NCBI GenBank assembly: GCA_963696505.1
Contig: CAVOKN010000017.1
Span: 77,199 to 141,198, forward strand
Origin: CAVOKN01 sp963696505
Lineage (GTDB): Bacteria > Pseudomonadota > Gammaproteobacteria > Burkholderiales > Rhodocyclaceae
Reading direction: 5' to 3'
DNA length: 64,000 nucleotides
Below are positions 27,472 through 36,172 of this stretch, piece by piece. A model generated the notes under the pieces. That model did not search any database. It was not told where the DNA came from and worked only from the letters and a program-made list of their open reading frames with translations. Position numbers and translations under genes: made by a program. Numbering within the stretch: position 1 is the stretch's first letter; each line of letters begins with the position of its first letter.

Positions 27472-27851
27472 TATTCGTCGCTCAGCGCATCGCGGTCGCG
27501 CGCCAGTTCCGCAAGACTGGCGGCGAATAGCCTGGAACCGGCCTGCGCCCGGCGCACGACAACGAATGCCGACACGCCACCGGCGCCTAGGAACAGGGCG
27601 GTCGCCACGCCCAGCGCCAGCAGGCGGTGGCTGTCCCACAGCAGGACGGTGAGCAGCAGCGCCAGCAGCACGACGCCGAAACCGAGGAAGAAGAATGCGG
27701 CGACGGCATAGCCCGCCATCCCGCCAAGGCGCAGCTTTTCCTCCTCGACCTCGGTGGCGAACAACTCCACCCGGGTCTGAAGGATACCAAGCAGCGTCCC
27801 CGCCAGCCGCCTCAGGGAACGGGCCAGCCCGTGGCCGGGCTGGGAAGTCAT
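27471..27851 (-). CDS. phage-holin-like membrane protein, YqjE family
   Basis: This 126-residue protein has two adjacent membrane helices (~45-70 and ~76-100: AVAAFFFLGFGVVLLALLLT and LLALGVATALFLGAGGVSAF) behind an amphipathic N-terminus (LRRLAGTLLGILQTRVELFA, TEVEEEK). This is the DUF1469/YqjE (Phage_holin_3_6) arrangement. It lies 10 bp after the YqjD-like gene. Confidence 0.8.
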   Translation of the reverse strand: MTSQPGHGLARSLRRLAGTLLGILQTRVELFATEVEEEKLRLGGMAGYAVAAFFFLGFGVVLLALLLTVLLWDSHRLLALGVATALFLGAGGVSAFVVVRRAQAGSRLFAASLAELARDRDALSDE

Positions 27852-27861
27852 GGCCTGGCGC

Positions 27862-28173
27862 TCAGCGGCGACCGATCAGCAGGCCGACGACCAGCCCGAC
27901 CCCCGCCGCCACGCCCACGGCGCGCCAGGGGTTGTCGCGCACGTAGTCGTCGGTGGCCCGTGCCATGGCCTTGGCGTTGTCGCGCAGGGCCGCGTCGGCA
28001 TCCGCCAGCTTCTGCTTGGCGCTCACCAGATGGTCCTGAACGCGGGCGCGCAGCTCGGCGGCCTTGTCGCCGGCCTGGTTGGCGGTCAGTCGCAGCAGTT
28101 CTTCCGCATCGGCCACCACCAGTCTGAAATCGGTGACGAGCTTTTCCTTGGTCACGGTGCTCATGTCGTTCAT
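27862..28173 (-). CDS. DUF883 family protein, ElaB/YqjD type
   Basis: The protein has 103 residues. A long amphipathic helix (TDFRLVVADAEELLRLTANQ, LRARVQDHLVSAKQKLADAD) leads to a C-terminal membrane anchor with the family phrase DDYVRDNPWRAVGVAAGVGL ending VGLLIGRR. E. coli YqjD and ElaB are C-tail-anchored proteins that associate with ribosomes in stationary phase. It is the first gene of a four-gene minus-strand cluster. The start MNDMST at 28173 is preferred; MSTVTK nine bases on is possible. Confidence 0.85.
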   Translation of the reverse strand: MNDMSTVTKEKLVTDFRLVVADAEELLRLTANQAGDKAAELRARVQDHLVSAKQKLADADAALRDNAKAMARATDDYVRDNPWRAVGVAAGVGLVVGLLIGRR

Positions 28174-28275
28174 GGCTGTTCCCCTGTTATCGGGAGGGAT
28201 CGGCATCCCGCCCTGTATGGAAGCCTAACGATTATGCCCGATGCGGGCAATGAGAGCCATCAAGCGGCCGGATGC

Positions 28276-29511
28276 TCAAACGACGATATTTATCGCCGCC
28301 GCCGCGAGACAGGTGGCGAGCAAGCCGGCGACGATGGACTTCATGCCCAGTTCCACCAGTTCTCCGCGCCGCTCCGGCACCATGGCGCCCATGCCGCCGA
28401 GCATGATGCCGAGGCTGCCGAAGTTGGCGAAGCCGCACAGGGCGTAGGTCATGAGCAGCTTGCTGCGCGGCGACAAGACATCGTCGGGGAGCTTGGCCAT
28501 GTCGAGATAGGCGATGAGTTCGTTCAGCACCGTCTTCTTGCCGAGCAGGGCACCGGCCGCCTGGGCTTCGCTCCAGGGGATACCGAAAGTCCAGGCCAGC
28601 GGCGCCATGGCCCAGCCCAGCATGCGTTCCAGCGTGAGCGGGTGCTCGCCGACATTGGGCAGCTGGCCGAGCGCCGCATTGCAGAGACTGACTATCGCGA
28701 CGAACACTACCAGCATCGCGACGATGCCTAGCAGCAGTTCCAGGCCTTCGAGGGTGCCGCGAGTGATGGCTTCCATGGCGCTGCGGTCCGGGTGCTGAAT
28801 CTGGGCCGCGGCACCGTCCGCTGATCTTTCCGGCGGCACCATCAGAACGGCGATGACGATGGCGGCGGGCGTCGCCACGAGGGAGGCGATCAGCAGATGC
28901 CCCAGCGCCCCCGGCACCACCGGACCGAGGATGCTGGCGTAGAGCACCAGCACCGTGCCGGCGATGGTCGCCATGCCGCTGACCATGACGATGAACAGCT
29001 CGCCGCGGCTCAACCGCGCCAGATAGGGTTTGATCACCAGGGGCGCCTCGACCATGCCGACGAACACGTTGGCCGCCGCGGAAAGGCCCACCGCGCCACC
29101 CAGCCCCATCGTCTTGCGCATCAGCCAGGCGAAGAGCCGCACCAGCCATTGCAGCACGCCCCAGTGGAAAAGCAACGCCGACAGGGCGCTGATCACCAGC
29201 ACCAGGGGCAGCGCCCGAAAGGCCAGGATGAAGCTCGCCGCCGGGTTGCTCTCGACGTAGGGTGCCGGTCCGCCGCCGAGATAACCGAAGACGAAGGCCG
29301 TGCCCGATTGGGTGGCACGCTCCAGCGCCGCGAGGGCGCCGTTGGCCGCTTCCAGTGCTCCCTGCACGCCTGAGGCTTTTGTCAGCACCAGAGCCAGCAC
29401 GTAAGTGAGCGCAAACCCAGAAACCACCGTGCGCCACGGCACCGCGCGCCGGTTTTCTGACATCAGCCAGGGAAGCCCCAGCAGGGCGAGGAGGCCCAGC
29501 GCGCTTTGCAC
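28276..29511 (-). CDS. concentrative nucleoside transporter, NupC/CNT family
   Basis: This carrier has 411 residues, starting with GTG at 29511. It has the CNT pattern: FVFGYLGGG near the N-terminus, FILAFRALPLVLVISALSAL, GLSAAANVFVGMVEAPLVIK (the nucleoside-binding GXXXE motif), MATIAGTVLVLYASIL and a C-terminal SKLLMTYALCGFANFGSLGI. CNT proteins import nucleosides with protons or sodium across the inner membrane. It stands alone between the yqj-like cluster and parB. Confidence 0.9.
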   Translation of the reverse strand: MQSALGLLALLGLPWLMSENRRAVPWRTVVSGFALTYVLALVLTKASGVQGALEAANGALAALERATQSGTAFVFGYLGGGPAPYVESNPAASFILAFRALPLVLVISALSALLFHWGVLQWLVRLFAWLMRKTMGLGGAVGLSAAANVFVGMVEAPLVIKPYLARLSRGELFIVMVSGMATIAGTVLVLYASILGPVVPGALGHLLIASLVATPAAIVIAVLMVPPERSADGAAAQIQHPDRSAMEAITRGTLEGLELLLGIVAMLVVFVAIVSLCNAALGQLPNVGEHPLTLERMLGWAMAPLAWTFGIPWSEAQAAGALLGKKTVLNELIAYLDMAKLPDDVLSPRSKLLMTYALCGFANFGSLGIMLGGMGAMVPERRGELVELGMKSIVAGLLATCLAAAAINIVV

Positions 29512-29533
29512 TTGCTCGCGTCTTACCGGCGCG

Positions 29534-29683
29534 CTAACCGCGCAAACGAATCAGCCATGGCGCGAGCATGCCTACGATCAATCCAAGGACCACCATACCG
29601 ACGAGCAAGCCGCACATGATCAGCGCCTCCCGCCGAAAGTGCTTGTTGATCCCGGAACTGGAATGTTTGTCAGTGCGCTGCAT
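29534..29683 (-). CDS. small hypothetical membrane protein (49 aa)
   Basis: A 49-codon frame starts 11 bases after the parB stop: MQRTDKHSSSGINKHFRREA followed by one membrane helix (CGLLVGMVVLGLIVGMLAPW) and a basic end. The start could also be the internal methionine at 29617. In many related genomes a small membrane protein follows parB (often AtpI), but this one is too short to assign. Confidence 0.45.
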   Translation of the reverse strand: MQRTDKHSSSGINKHFRREALIMCGLLVGMVVLGLIVGMLAPWLIRLRG

Positions 29684-29693
29684 CGTTTGAATG

Positions 29694-30551
29694 CTAGCGC
29701 AGCTTTTCCAGAATCCCGTCGAGTTGGTCCAGGCTGGCGAAGCGGATGGCGAGCTGCCCCGCACCCTTGCGGTTGGCGGCGATCGTCACCTGCGCGCCGA
29801 GTCGGTCCGACAGCTCCTCCTCCAGCCGCTGCAGGTCGCGGCTCTTGGGCTGCACAGCTTTCTTCTGCGGCGGGTTGAGTTCCCGCGCCGCCATGCGCTC
29901 CGCCTCCCGCACCGAATGGCCGCGGGCGACGATGCGGGTGGCGAGCGCCGTCTGCTCGCCCATTTCCAGGGGCAGCAGCGCCCGGGCATGGCCCATGTCG
30001 AGCTTGCCCTGCATCAGCAATTCCTGCACCGGCGGCGCGAGTTGCAGCAGGCGCAGCAGGTTGGAGGCGGCGGGGCGGGAACGGCCCACCGCGTCGGCGG
30101 CCTGCTGGTGGGTCATGCCGAATTCGTCGATCAGGCGCTGGAGGCCGGCGGCCTCTTCCAGCGGATTGAGGTTTTCGCGCTGGATGTTTTCGATCAGCGA
30201 CATGGCCAGCGCCGACTCGTCGGGAATCTCGCGCACCAGAGCCGGCACCTCGCTCAAGCCGGCGATGCGTGCCGCGCGCCAGCGTCGCTCGCCGGCGATG
30301 ATCTCGTAGCGATCCTCGCCGTTCACGCTTTCCACAGGACGCACCAGGATAGGCTGCATGATGCCCTGCGCCTTGATCGAGGCGGCCAAATCGTTGAGCG
30401 ACTCCGCATCCATGCGGGTGCGTGGCTGGTATTTGCCGGGTTGCAGGCGGTCGATGGCCAGGTTGTCCTGGCGTTGCGGCTCGGCGCCGGAGTCGCCGGC
30501 CAGCAGCGCATCGAGGCCGCGGCCCAGGCCTTTCATTTTGGGTGGTGCCAT
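29694..30551 (-). CDS. parB: chromosome-partitioning protein ParB
   Basis: This 285-residue CTP-dependent clamp binds parS. It opens with MKGLGRGLDALLAG and contains LQPGKYQPRTRMDAESLNDL, the CTP-binding GERRWRAARIAGLSEVPAL and the HTH MTHQQAADAVGRSRPAASNL. Two parS sites lie at 40347 and 41140, about 10 kb away toward the origin. It follows parA on the same strand with a 32-bp gap. Confidence 0.95.
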   Translation of the reverse strand: MAPPKMKGLGRGLDALLAGDSGAEPQRQDNLAIDRLQPGKYQPRTRMDAESLNDLAASIKAQGIMQPILVRPVESVNGEDRYEIIAGERRWRAARIAGLSEVPALVREIPDESALAMSLIENIQRENLNPLEEAAGLQRLIDEFGMTHQQAADAVGRSRPAASNLLRLLQLAPPVQELLMQGKLDMGHARALLPLEMGEQTALATRIVARGHSVREAERMAARELNPPQKKAVQPKSRDLQRLEEELSDRLGAQVTIAANRKGAGQLAIRFASLDQLDGILEKLR

Positions 30552-30583
30552 GGACGTTGTATCAGAGTGAGGATGGACGGCGA

Positions 30584-31354
30584 TCAGAGCGTGCGCACAC
30601 GCTCGATCATTTCATGCGCAAACGCCAGATAAGCCTGCGACCCCTTGGCTGCGCGATCGAACACCACGCCCGGCATACCGTAGCTAGGCGCCTCGGCCAG
30701 CCGCACGTTGCGCGGGACGATGGCCTTGAACACCTTTTCGCCGAAGTGCTGTTCGAGCTGCGCTGAAACCTGCTGTCCCAGCGTGTTGCGCGGGTCGAAC
30801 ATGACGCGCAGCAGGCCGATGATCTTCAGATCGCGGTTGAGGTTGGCGTGCACCTTCTTGATGGTGTTCACCAGATCGGACAGGCCTTCCAGTGCGAAGT
30901 ACTCGCATTGCATCGGGATGATCACGCCGTGTGCGGCGCAGAGCCCGTTCAGGGTCAGCATCGACAGCGAGGGCGGGCAGTCGATGATGACGAAGTCGTA
31001 ATCGCCGGCGTGGGGCAGCAGCGCTTCCTTGAGCCGCAGTTCGCGTCGCGCAAGTTCCACCATTTCCACTTCGGCGCCGGCCAGGTCGCGGTTGGCGGGC
31101 AGGATGTCGTATTTTGCGTGGGGCGAGGGCTGGCGCCCCTGGTCTACTGTCGCCAAGCCGACCAGCACCTGATAGACGGAGCGGCCGAGGCTGCGCTTGT
31201 CGATGCCGCTGCCCATGGTGGCGTTTCCCTGTGGGTCGAGATCGACCAGCAGCACGCGCTGGCCGGCGGCGCCCAGCGAGGCGGCGAGGTTGACCGCGGT
31301 GGTGGTCTTGCCCACCCCGCCTTTCTGGTTGGCGACGGCGAAGATCTTGCTCAT
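30584..31354 (-). CDS. parA: chromosome-partitioning ATPase ParA (Soj)
   Basis: The ATPase has 256 residues with deviant Walker A KGGVGKTT at 11-18, VLLVDLDPQGNATMGSGID and FVIIDCPPSLSMLTLNGLCA. It forms nucleoid-bound dimers that move ParB-parS complexes and is regulated by ParB. The start at 31354 (MSKIFAVANQKGG) overlaps the rsmG stop (ATGA). The larger open frame upstream is rsmG read in another frame. Confidence 0.95.
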   Translation of the reverse strand: MSKIFAVANQKGGVGKTTTAVNLAASLGAAGQRVLLVDLDPQGNATMGSGIDKRSLGRSVYQVLVGLATVDQGRQPSPHAKYDILPANRDLAGAEVEMVELARRELRLKEALLPHAGDYDFVIIDCPPSLSMLTLNGLCAAHGVIIPMQCEYFALEGLSDLVNTIKKVHANLNRDLKIIGLLRVMFDPRNTLGQQVSAQLEQHFGEKVFKAIVPRNVRLAEAPSYGMPGVVFDRAAKGSQAYLAFAHEMIERVRTL

Positions 31355-31977
31355 GGGGTTTTTCGGATCAGGACCAGGTGCCGCGCGCCCTCCACCTGGG
31401 GCACGGCCAGCGGAATCACCTTTTCGACGACGAAGCCAGCGGGGATCTGGGCGATTTCCTCGTAGGGGTGCACCCCCTTCATGGCGGCGAAAACGCCGCC
31501 GGGGGCCAGCAGATGGGAAGTCAGCCGCAGGAACTCGGCGAGGTCGGAGAAGGCGCGGGAGGTGACGATGGCGAAGGGCTGCTCGGGCTCCCAGGTCTCG
31601 GCCCGTGCCCGCACGACCTCGACGTTGGCGAGGCCGAGTTCGATCTTCGCCTGCTGGAGGAAGGTGGCCTTCTTCTGATTGCTTTCCACCAGCGCCACGC
31701 GCCACTGCGGACGGGCGATGGCCACGGGAATGCCCGGCAGTCCGCCGCCGCTTCCGATGTCCGCCAGCGAGTCGCCAGCTAGCTGCGGCACGATCGCAAG
31801 GGAATCCAGGACGTGCTGCCCGACCATGGCGGATTCGTCCCGCACCGCCGTCAGGTTGTAGGTGCGGTTCCACTTGGCCAGCAGCGCCAGGTAGTCGAGC
31901 AGGCTGCGCTGTGCCTCCCCGGCCAGGTCGAGGCCCAGTTCGCCGAGACCGCGCCAGAGTTGCTCCGCCTGGCTCAT
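31351..31977 (-). CDS. rsmG: 16S rRNA (guanine527-N7)-methyltransferase
   Basis: The enzyme has 208 residues. SAM-binding LADIGSGGGLPGIPVAI (~67-83), YNLTAVRDESAMVGQHVLDS upstream of it and VTSRAFSDLAEFL are RsmG signatures. It methylates G527 of 16S rRNA. It overlaps mnmG upstream and parA downstream by four bases each, the classic gid-gidB-parA-parB order. Confidence 0.95.
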   Translation of the reverse strand: MSQAEQLWRGLGELGLDLAGEAQRSLLDYLALLAKWNRTYNLTAVRDESAMVGQHVLDSLAIVPQLAGDSLADIGSGGGLPGIPVAIARPQWRVALVESNQKKATFLQQAKIELGLANVEVVRARAETWEPEQPFAIVTSRAFSDLAEFLRLTSHLLAPGGVFAAMKGVHPYEEIAQIPAGFVVEKVIPLAVPQVEGARHLVLIRKTP

Positions 31978-33917
31978 GCGCGGCGCCAGATCGTGGTGTC
32001 GGCGGCAGCGTCTTCGTTGGCGGCGCCGGCGAGGGTGTTGCGGGACATCAGGCCGCGCTTGAGATGGACCAGCAGCAGCGAAATCGCCGCCGGGGTCACG
32101 CCCTGGATGCGCGAGGCCTGACCAAGGGTTTCGGGCCGATGCTGGGCGAGCTTCTGCTGCACTTCGATGGACAGGCCGCGCACCGCGGCGTAGTCCAGGC
32201 CAGGCGGCAAGGGTAGGGTTTCCTGACTGCGGCTGCGCTCGACTTCGTCTTTTTGACGTTCGATATAGCCCTGATACTTGGCCTGTATCTCCACCTGTTC
32301 AACGACTCCCGTGTCTTCAACGGGCCCGCCAGCAGTTGTCAAACTCATCAGTGAGCGATAACTCACATCGGGCCGGCGCAGCAGATCGAAGAGAAGGTAT
32401 TCCCGCTCCAGGGCCTTGCCCAGCACCGCCTCGGCCTGGGCCGCCTCCACCACCCGCGGACTGACCCAGGTGGCCTTGAGGCGCTCGGTCTCGCGAACGA
32501 TGGCGTCGCGCTTGCGGCAGAAGACGTCCCAGCGAGCGTCATCCACCAGCCCCAAACCGCGGCCGATATCCGTCAGCCGCAGGTCGGCGTTGTCCTCCCG
32601 CAGGCTCAGGCGGTACTCGGCGCGGGAGGTGAACATGCGGTAGGGCTCGCTCACGCCGCGGGTGATGAGGTCATCCACCAGCACGCCGAGGTAGGCCTCG
32701 TCGCGGCGCGGGCACCAGCCCGCTTCGCCGCGGGCGTGGCGTGCAGCGTTGATGCCGGCGAGCAGGCCCTGGGCCGCCGCCTCCTCGTAGCCGGTGGTGC
32801 CGTTGATCTGACCGGCACAGAACAGGCCTGCGATGGCCCTGGTTTCGAGCGAGGACTTGAGGCCGCGCGGATCGTAGTAGTCGTACTCGATGGCGTAGCC
32901 CGGGCGCAGGATGTGGGCGTTCTCCAGCCCGCGGATGGAGCGCACCAGGGCAAGCTGGATATCGAAGGGCAGGCTGGTCGAGATGCCGTTGGGATAGATC
33001 TCGTGCGTGTGCAGACCCTCCGGTTCGAGGAAGACGTTGTGACTGGTCTTGCCGGCGAAGCGGTGGATCTTGTCCTCGATCGAAGGGCAGTAGCGCGGGC
33101 CTATGCCTTCGATGACGCCGGTAAACATGGGCGAGCGGTCCAGCCCGCCGCGGATGATGTCGTGGGTGCGCTCGTTGGTCTGGGTGATCCAGCAGGGCAA
33201 TTGCGCCGGGTGCTGCGCGGCGCGGCCGAGGAAGGAGAACACGGGCACCGGGTCGTCGCCGGGCTGTACCGTCATCACGGAAAAGTCGATGCTGCGGGCG
33301 TCGAGCCGCGGCGGCGTGCCGGTCTTGAGGCGGCCGGCGGGAAGCTGCAACTCCCTCAGGCGCTGCGCCAGCGAAATGGCCGGCGGATCGCCGGCGCGGC
33401 CGGCAGCGTAATTGCGCAGGCCCACGTGTACCAGACCGGAAAGAAAGGTGCCGGTGGTGAGCACCACCGCCGCCGCCTCGAAGCGGATACCGAGTTGCGT
33501 CACCACGCCGCTCACCCGATCGCCCTCGACGGTGAGGTCGTCCACCGCCTGCTGGAACAGGGTGAGATTAAGCTGGTTCTCGATGCGTCCGCGGATCGCC
33601 TGGCGGTAGAGGACGCGGTCGGCCTGGGCGCGGGTGGCACGCACCGCCGGGCCCTTGCTTGAATTCAGGATGCGGAACTGGATGCCGGCCTCGTCGGTGG
33701 CTGCGGCCATCGCCCCGCCCAGGGCGTCAACCTCCTTCACCAGATGCCCCTTGCCGATGCCGCCGATGGATGGGTTGCACGACATCTGCCCCAGGGTTTC
33801 GATGTTGTGGGTCAGCAGCAGCGTGTTCGCCCCTGCCCGCGCCGCAGCCAGCGCAGCCTCGGTCCCGGCATGGCCGCCGCCGACGACGATGACATCAAAG
33901 CGCGTTGGGAACAGCAT
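31974..33917 (-). CDS. mnmG: tRNA uridine-5-carboxymethylaminomethyl modification enzyme, FAD subunit
   Basis: This 647-residue protein has the FAD-binding DVIVVGGGHAGTEAALAAAR at the N-terminus, followed by MSCNPSIGGIGKGHLVKEVD and FLSGLVHVG, and YEYDYYDPRGLK-type and GLFCAGQINGTTGYEEAAAQ motifs. The MnmE-binding C-terminus ends the protein. With MnmE (encoded at 41163) it modifies wobble U34 of several tRNAs. The start MLFPTRF at 33917 is used because the family begins there; a longer frame upstream has no support. Confidence 0.95.
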   Translation of the reverse strand: MLFPTRFDVIVVGGGHAGTEAALAAARAGANTLLLTHNIETLGQMSCNPSIGGIGKGHLVKEVDALGGAMAAATDEAGIQFRILNSSKGPAVRATRAQADRVLYRQAIRGRIENQLNLTLFQQAVDDLTVEGDRVSGVVTQLGIRFEAAAVVLTTGTFLSGLVHVGLRNYAAGRAGDPPAISLAQRLRELQLPAGRLKTGTPPRLDARSIDFSVMTVQPGDDPVPVFSFLGRAAQHPAQLPCWITQTNERTHDIIRGGLDRSPMFTGVIEGIGPRYCPSIEDKIHRFAGKTSHNVFLEPEGLHTHEIYPNGISTSLPFDIQLALVRSIRGLENAHILRPGYAIEYDYYDPRGLKSSLETRAIAGLFCAGQINGTTGYEEAAAQGLLAGINAARHARGEAGWCPRRDEAYLGVLVDDLITRGVSEPYRMFTSRAEYRLSLREDNADLRLTDIGRGLGLVDDARWDVFCRKRDAIVRETERLKATWVSPRVVEAAQAEAVLGKALEREYLLFDLLRRPDVSYRSLMSLTTAGGPVEDTGVVEQVEIQAKYQGYIERQKDEVERSRSQETLPLPPGLDYAAVRGLSIEVQQKLAQHRPETLGQASRIQGVTPAAISLLLVHLKRGLMSRNTLAGAANEDAAADTTIWRRA

Positions 33918-34142
33918 CGGGAGACGATGGGAGCACGGGGACGGCGGAAGGCGGGGAATGATACGCCAAGCCAATGCTCATTGACAGGCCGAGTCGCCGG
34001 GAGAACAGGCGCATGTGCCGCTGAGCACGGCTTTCAATTTGTTACAAACGACAACAGATTCCAACGCCGGCCTTCCCTATAGTCACGCTCAAGCACTTTG
34101 CTGAAGGCGCCCCGGGTGCCGTAATCTGACAGGAGGAAGATC

Positions 34143-34439
34143 ATGAGCGTTAACAACAAATTCGCCATCGCCGGTACCCTCGCCGCCTTGATGCTGGCCG
34201 TCGTTCCCCAGGCACAGGCCGATGGCGGACGTGGCCACTGGAAACATGGCTGGAAGCATAACCACCACGATCACTATGAACACTGGGGCCATCGACACGA
34301 CCGCGTGGTCGTAATCCGTGAACCGCGCTATGTATATCGGGAGCGCGCCTATGTCGTCGACGAGCCCTACTACTACCCTGCCCGCCGCCCGTCCATAGTG
34401 CTCGGTGTGAACGTGCCGCCGCTGGTGATCGGTTTCTAA
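34143..34439 (+). CDS. small secreted His/Tyr-rich protein
   Basis: The protein has 98 residues. A strong ribosome-binding site (CAGGAGGAAGATC) precedes MSVNNKFAIAGTLAALMLAV, a signal peptide cleaved near AQA. The mature part starts with a histidine cluster (HWKHGWKHNHHDHYEHWGHR) and then a basic and tyrosine-rich stretch (RYVYRERAYVVDEPYYYP). Such proteins are frequent in betaproteobacteria, of unknown function; the histidines suggest metal binding. It is a lone plus-strand gene between mnmG and the decayed kinase gene. Confidence 0.7.
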   Translation: MSVNNKFAIAGTLAALMLAVVPQAQADGGRGHWKHGWKHNHHDHYEHWGHRHDRVVVIREPRYVYRERAYVVDEPYYYPARRPSIVLGVNVPPLVIGF

Positions 34440-34462
34440 GTCTGCCCAAGCAGTTGGAGGAG

Positions 34463-35419
34463 CTATGCGGAGCGATTGAGTGCGTGTTGCGCAGCGGCGA
34501 GCCGCCAAGCGCCCCGCTGGAAGTCCTCGGGTCGGTCTCGGCCTTGGGTAACTCGCCCCGGGGCCTTGACCAGAGGATAGGTCAGGGCCTGGGCGAGGTA
34601 GGCCGGTAACGCTGCTGTCTCCTCCGCCCCGAGGGGCCGGACACGGCGGTACCCGCGGAGCAACGCCGGGGCGCTGCCCACAGCCAGGGCCCCATCGCCG
34701 GCACGGCACTTGGCGAAGGACGCCAGCGCGATGGCTACATCCTCCACCAACGGGTCCGCGGCGGGCGCTGTCCATGGCGAGCAAAGCGGCCACTCTCCCC
34801 TCGCGGTAGAGCAGGCTGGAAGTGCGGCAGGCGCCGTCGATCACCGGCGGCGCCTGCCGCGTACGCAATTCCGGAAGCGTCTCCCGGAGCCCGTCAAGCA
34901 CGCAGCGGCAGCGCCGCGGGATGGAAGTCAGTCCCTGTGAGACGGCGTCCGGATCGATCCGATTCAGTTCCTCCATGGCAAGGGCGCTGGGGTCCTCCTC
35001 AGGCGAAGCGAACGCAGCGTCCCAATCCGCCACCGCGTCGTGGAAGCGCGCCAGCACCTCGCCTGCAAGGAGCGCCGCCTCCCTGCGATCAGGCGGGGGT
35101 CCGGTGGTGGCAAAGCGGCACCGGGTCCACAGTCGGCCGCCGGCTTGCGCCTAGCGTTCGCCATCGACGGTCGCGACGGCCTCGGCAACGGGAACGCCCT
35201 TCGCCGAAAGCCGGGCGATCAGGTCGAGTTCGAAGGCCAGTGCCCCGGCGGTATTGCCCTCCCGCAGCCGGCGCAGGACAAAGTCACCGCGTGCGCAGAC
35301 CACCGAAAGCTATCGTTGGTCCGCCCCGCAGTCAGCGGGCGCAGGATGCTCCGGTGGCCCAGGGTCCAGGCGGCCACCGCGTCCTCGAATCCCGGAAGGT
35401 CGATTCCAGGTTCTGTCAC
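34463..35419 (-). pseudogene. phosphotransferase (APH/homoserine-kinase-like), decayed
   Basis: Pieces of an aminoglycoside-phosphotransferase-fold protein run from GTG 35419 to 34463 but in several frames: LRPLTAGRTNDSFRW near the start, VLARFHDAVADWDAAF in the middle, and VEDVAIALASFAKCRAGDGA with PAYLAQALTYPLVKAPGRVT at the end. The stretch that should hold the catalytic HGDxxxxN reads VIDGACRTSSLLYREGRVAA and the metal-binding DxD/DxE region reads LLAMDSARRGP, so the His, Asp and Asn of the loop are gone. Loss of frame plus loss of catalytic residues indicates a real pseudogene. It sits directly upstream in position of, but transcribed toward the same side as, the liv operon. Confidence 0.65.
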
Positions 35420-35424
35420 GAAAG

Positions 35425-36171
35425 TCAGCCTCCGGCGGGCGCCTGCCGCCCACCAAGGCCGAGATAGCTTTCGATCACCTTGGGGTCGTCCGCCAGCTTC
35501 AGCGCCGGGCCTTCGAGGACGATTTCGCCGGTTTCCAGCACGTAGCCGTGGTCGGCCACCTGCAAAGCGGCGCGCGCGTTCTGCTCAACCAGCAGGATGG
35601 CCACACCGGTGCGTCGCAGGTCGGCGATGACGTGAAAGATCTCGCGCACGATCAACGGAGCCAGACCCAGGCTCGGTTCATCCAGCATCAGCAGCCTGGG
35701 CCTGGCCATCAGGGCGCGGCCCACCGCGAGCATCTGGCGCTCGCCGCCCGAGAGCGTCCCGGCCAACTGGTCGCGCCGCTCCTTGAGCCGGGGGAAGATG
35801 CGGAAAACGTCGTCCAGCTTGGCGTCGCGCTCGACGTGGCCGGCGCGGCGGCGCTGGAAAGCGCCGAGGATCAGGTTGTCTTCGACGCTCATCTCGCCGA
35901 AGAGCTCGCGCTTTTCGGGCACCAGCGTCATGCCGCGGGCGACGCGCTGCTCCACTTCGGCATCGCGGGCGTTCTGGCCGAGGAAGGCGATGCTGCCGCG
36001 GGACGGCAGCAGACCCATGATGGCCGACAGCAGGGTGGTCTTGCCGGCGCCGTTGGGGCCGATCACGGTGACGATCTGTCCCTCGCCCACGGTCAGATTG
36101 ACGCCGTGCAGGGCCTCGACTTTGCCGTAGGCGACGCCGAGGTCGCGGACGTCGAGGATGGGTGCGGCCAT
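35425..36171 (-). CDS. livF: branched-chain amino-acid-type ABC importer, ATPase LivF
   Basis: The ATPase has 248 residues with Walker A GPNGAGKTT, signature LSGGERQMLAVGRALMARP, Walker B LLMLDEPSLGLAPLIV and switch H-loop region LLVEQNARAALQVADHGYVL. These last two phrases are typical of LivF. The ATG at 36171 lies one base from the stop of the LivMG fusion; a TTG at 36189 would overlap it. It is the last gene of the livJ-H-MG-F set. Confidence 0.93.
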   Translation of the reverse strand: MAAPILDVRDLGVAYGKVEALHGVNLTVGEGQIVTVIGPNGAGKTTLLSAIMGLLPSRGSIAFLGQNARDAEVEQRVARGMTLVPEKRELFGEMSVEDNLILGAFQRRRAGHVERDAKLDDVFRIFPRLKERRDQLAGTLSGGERQMLAVGRALMARPRLLMLDEPSLGLAPLIVREIFHVIADLRRTGVAILLVEQNARAALQVADHGYVLETGEIVLEGPALKLADDPKVIESYLGLGGRQAPAGG

Positions 36172-36172
36172 C

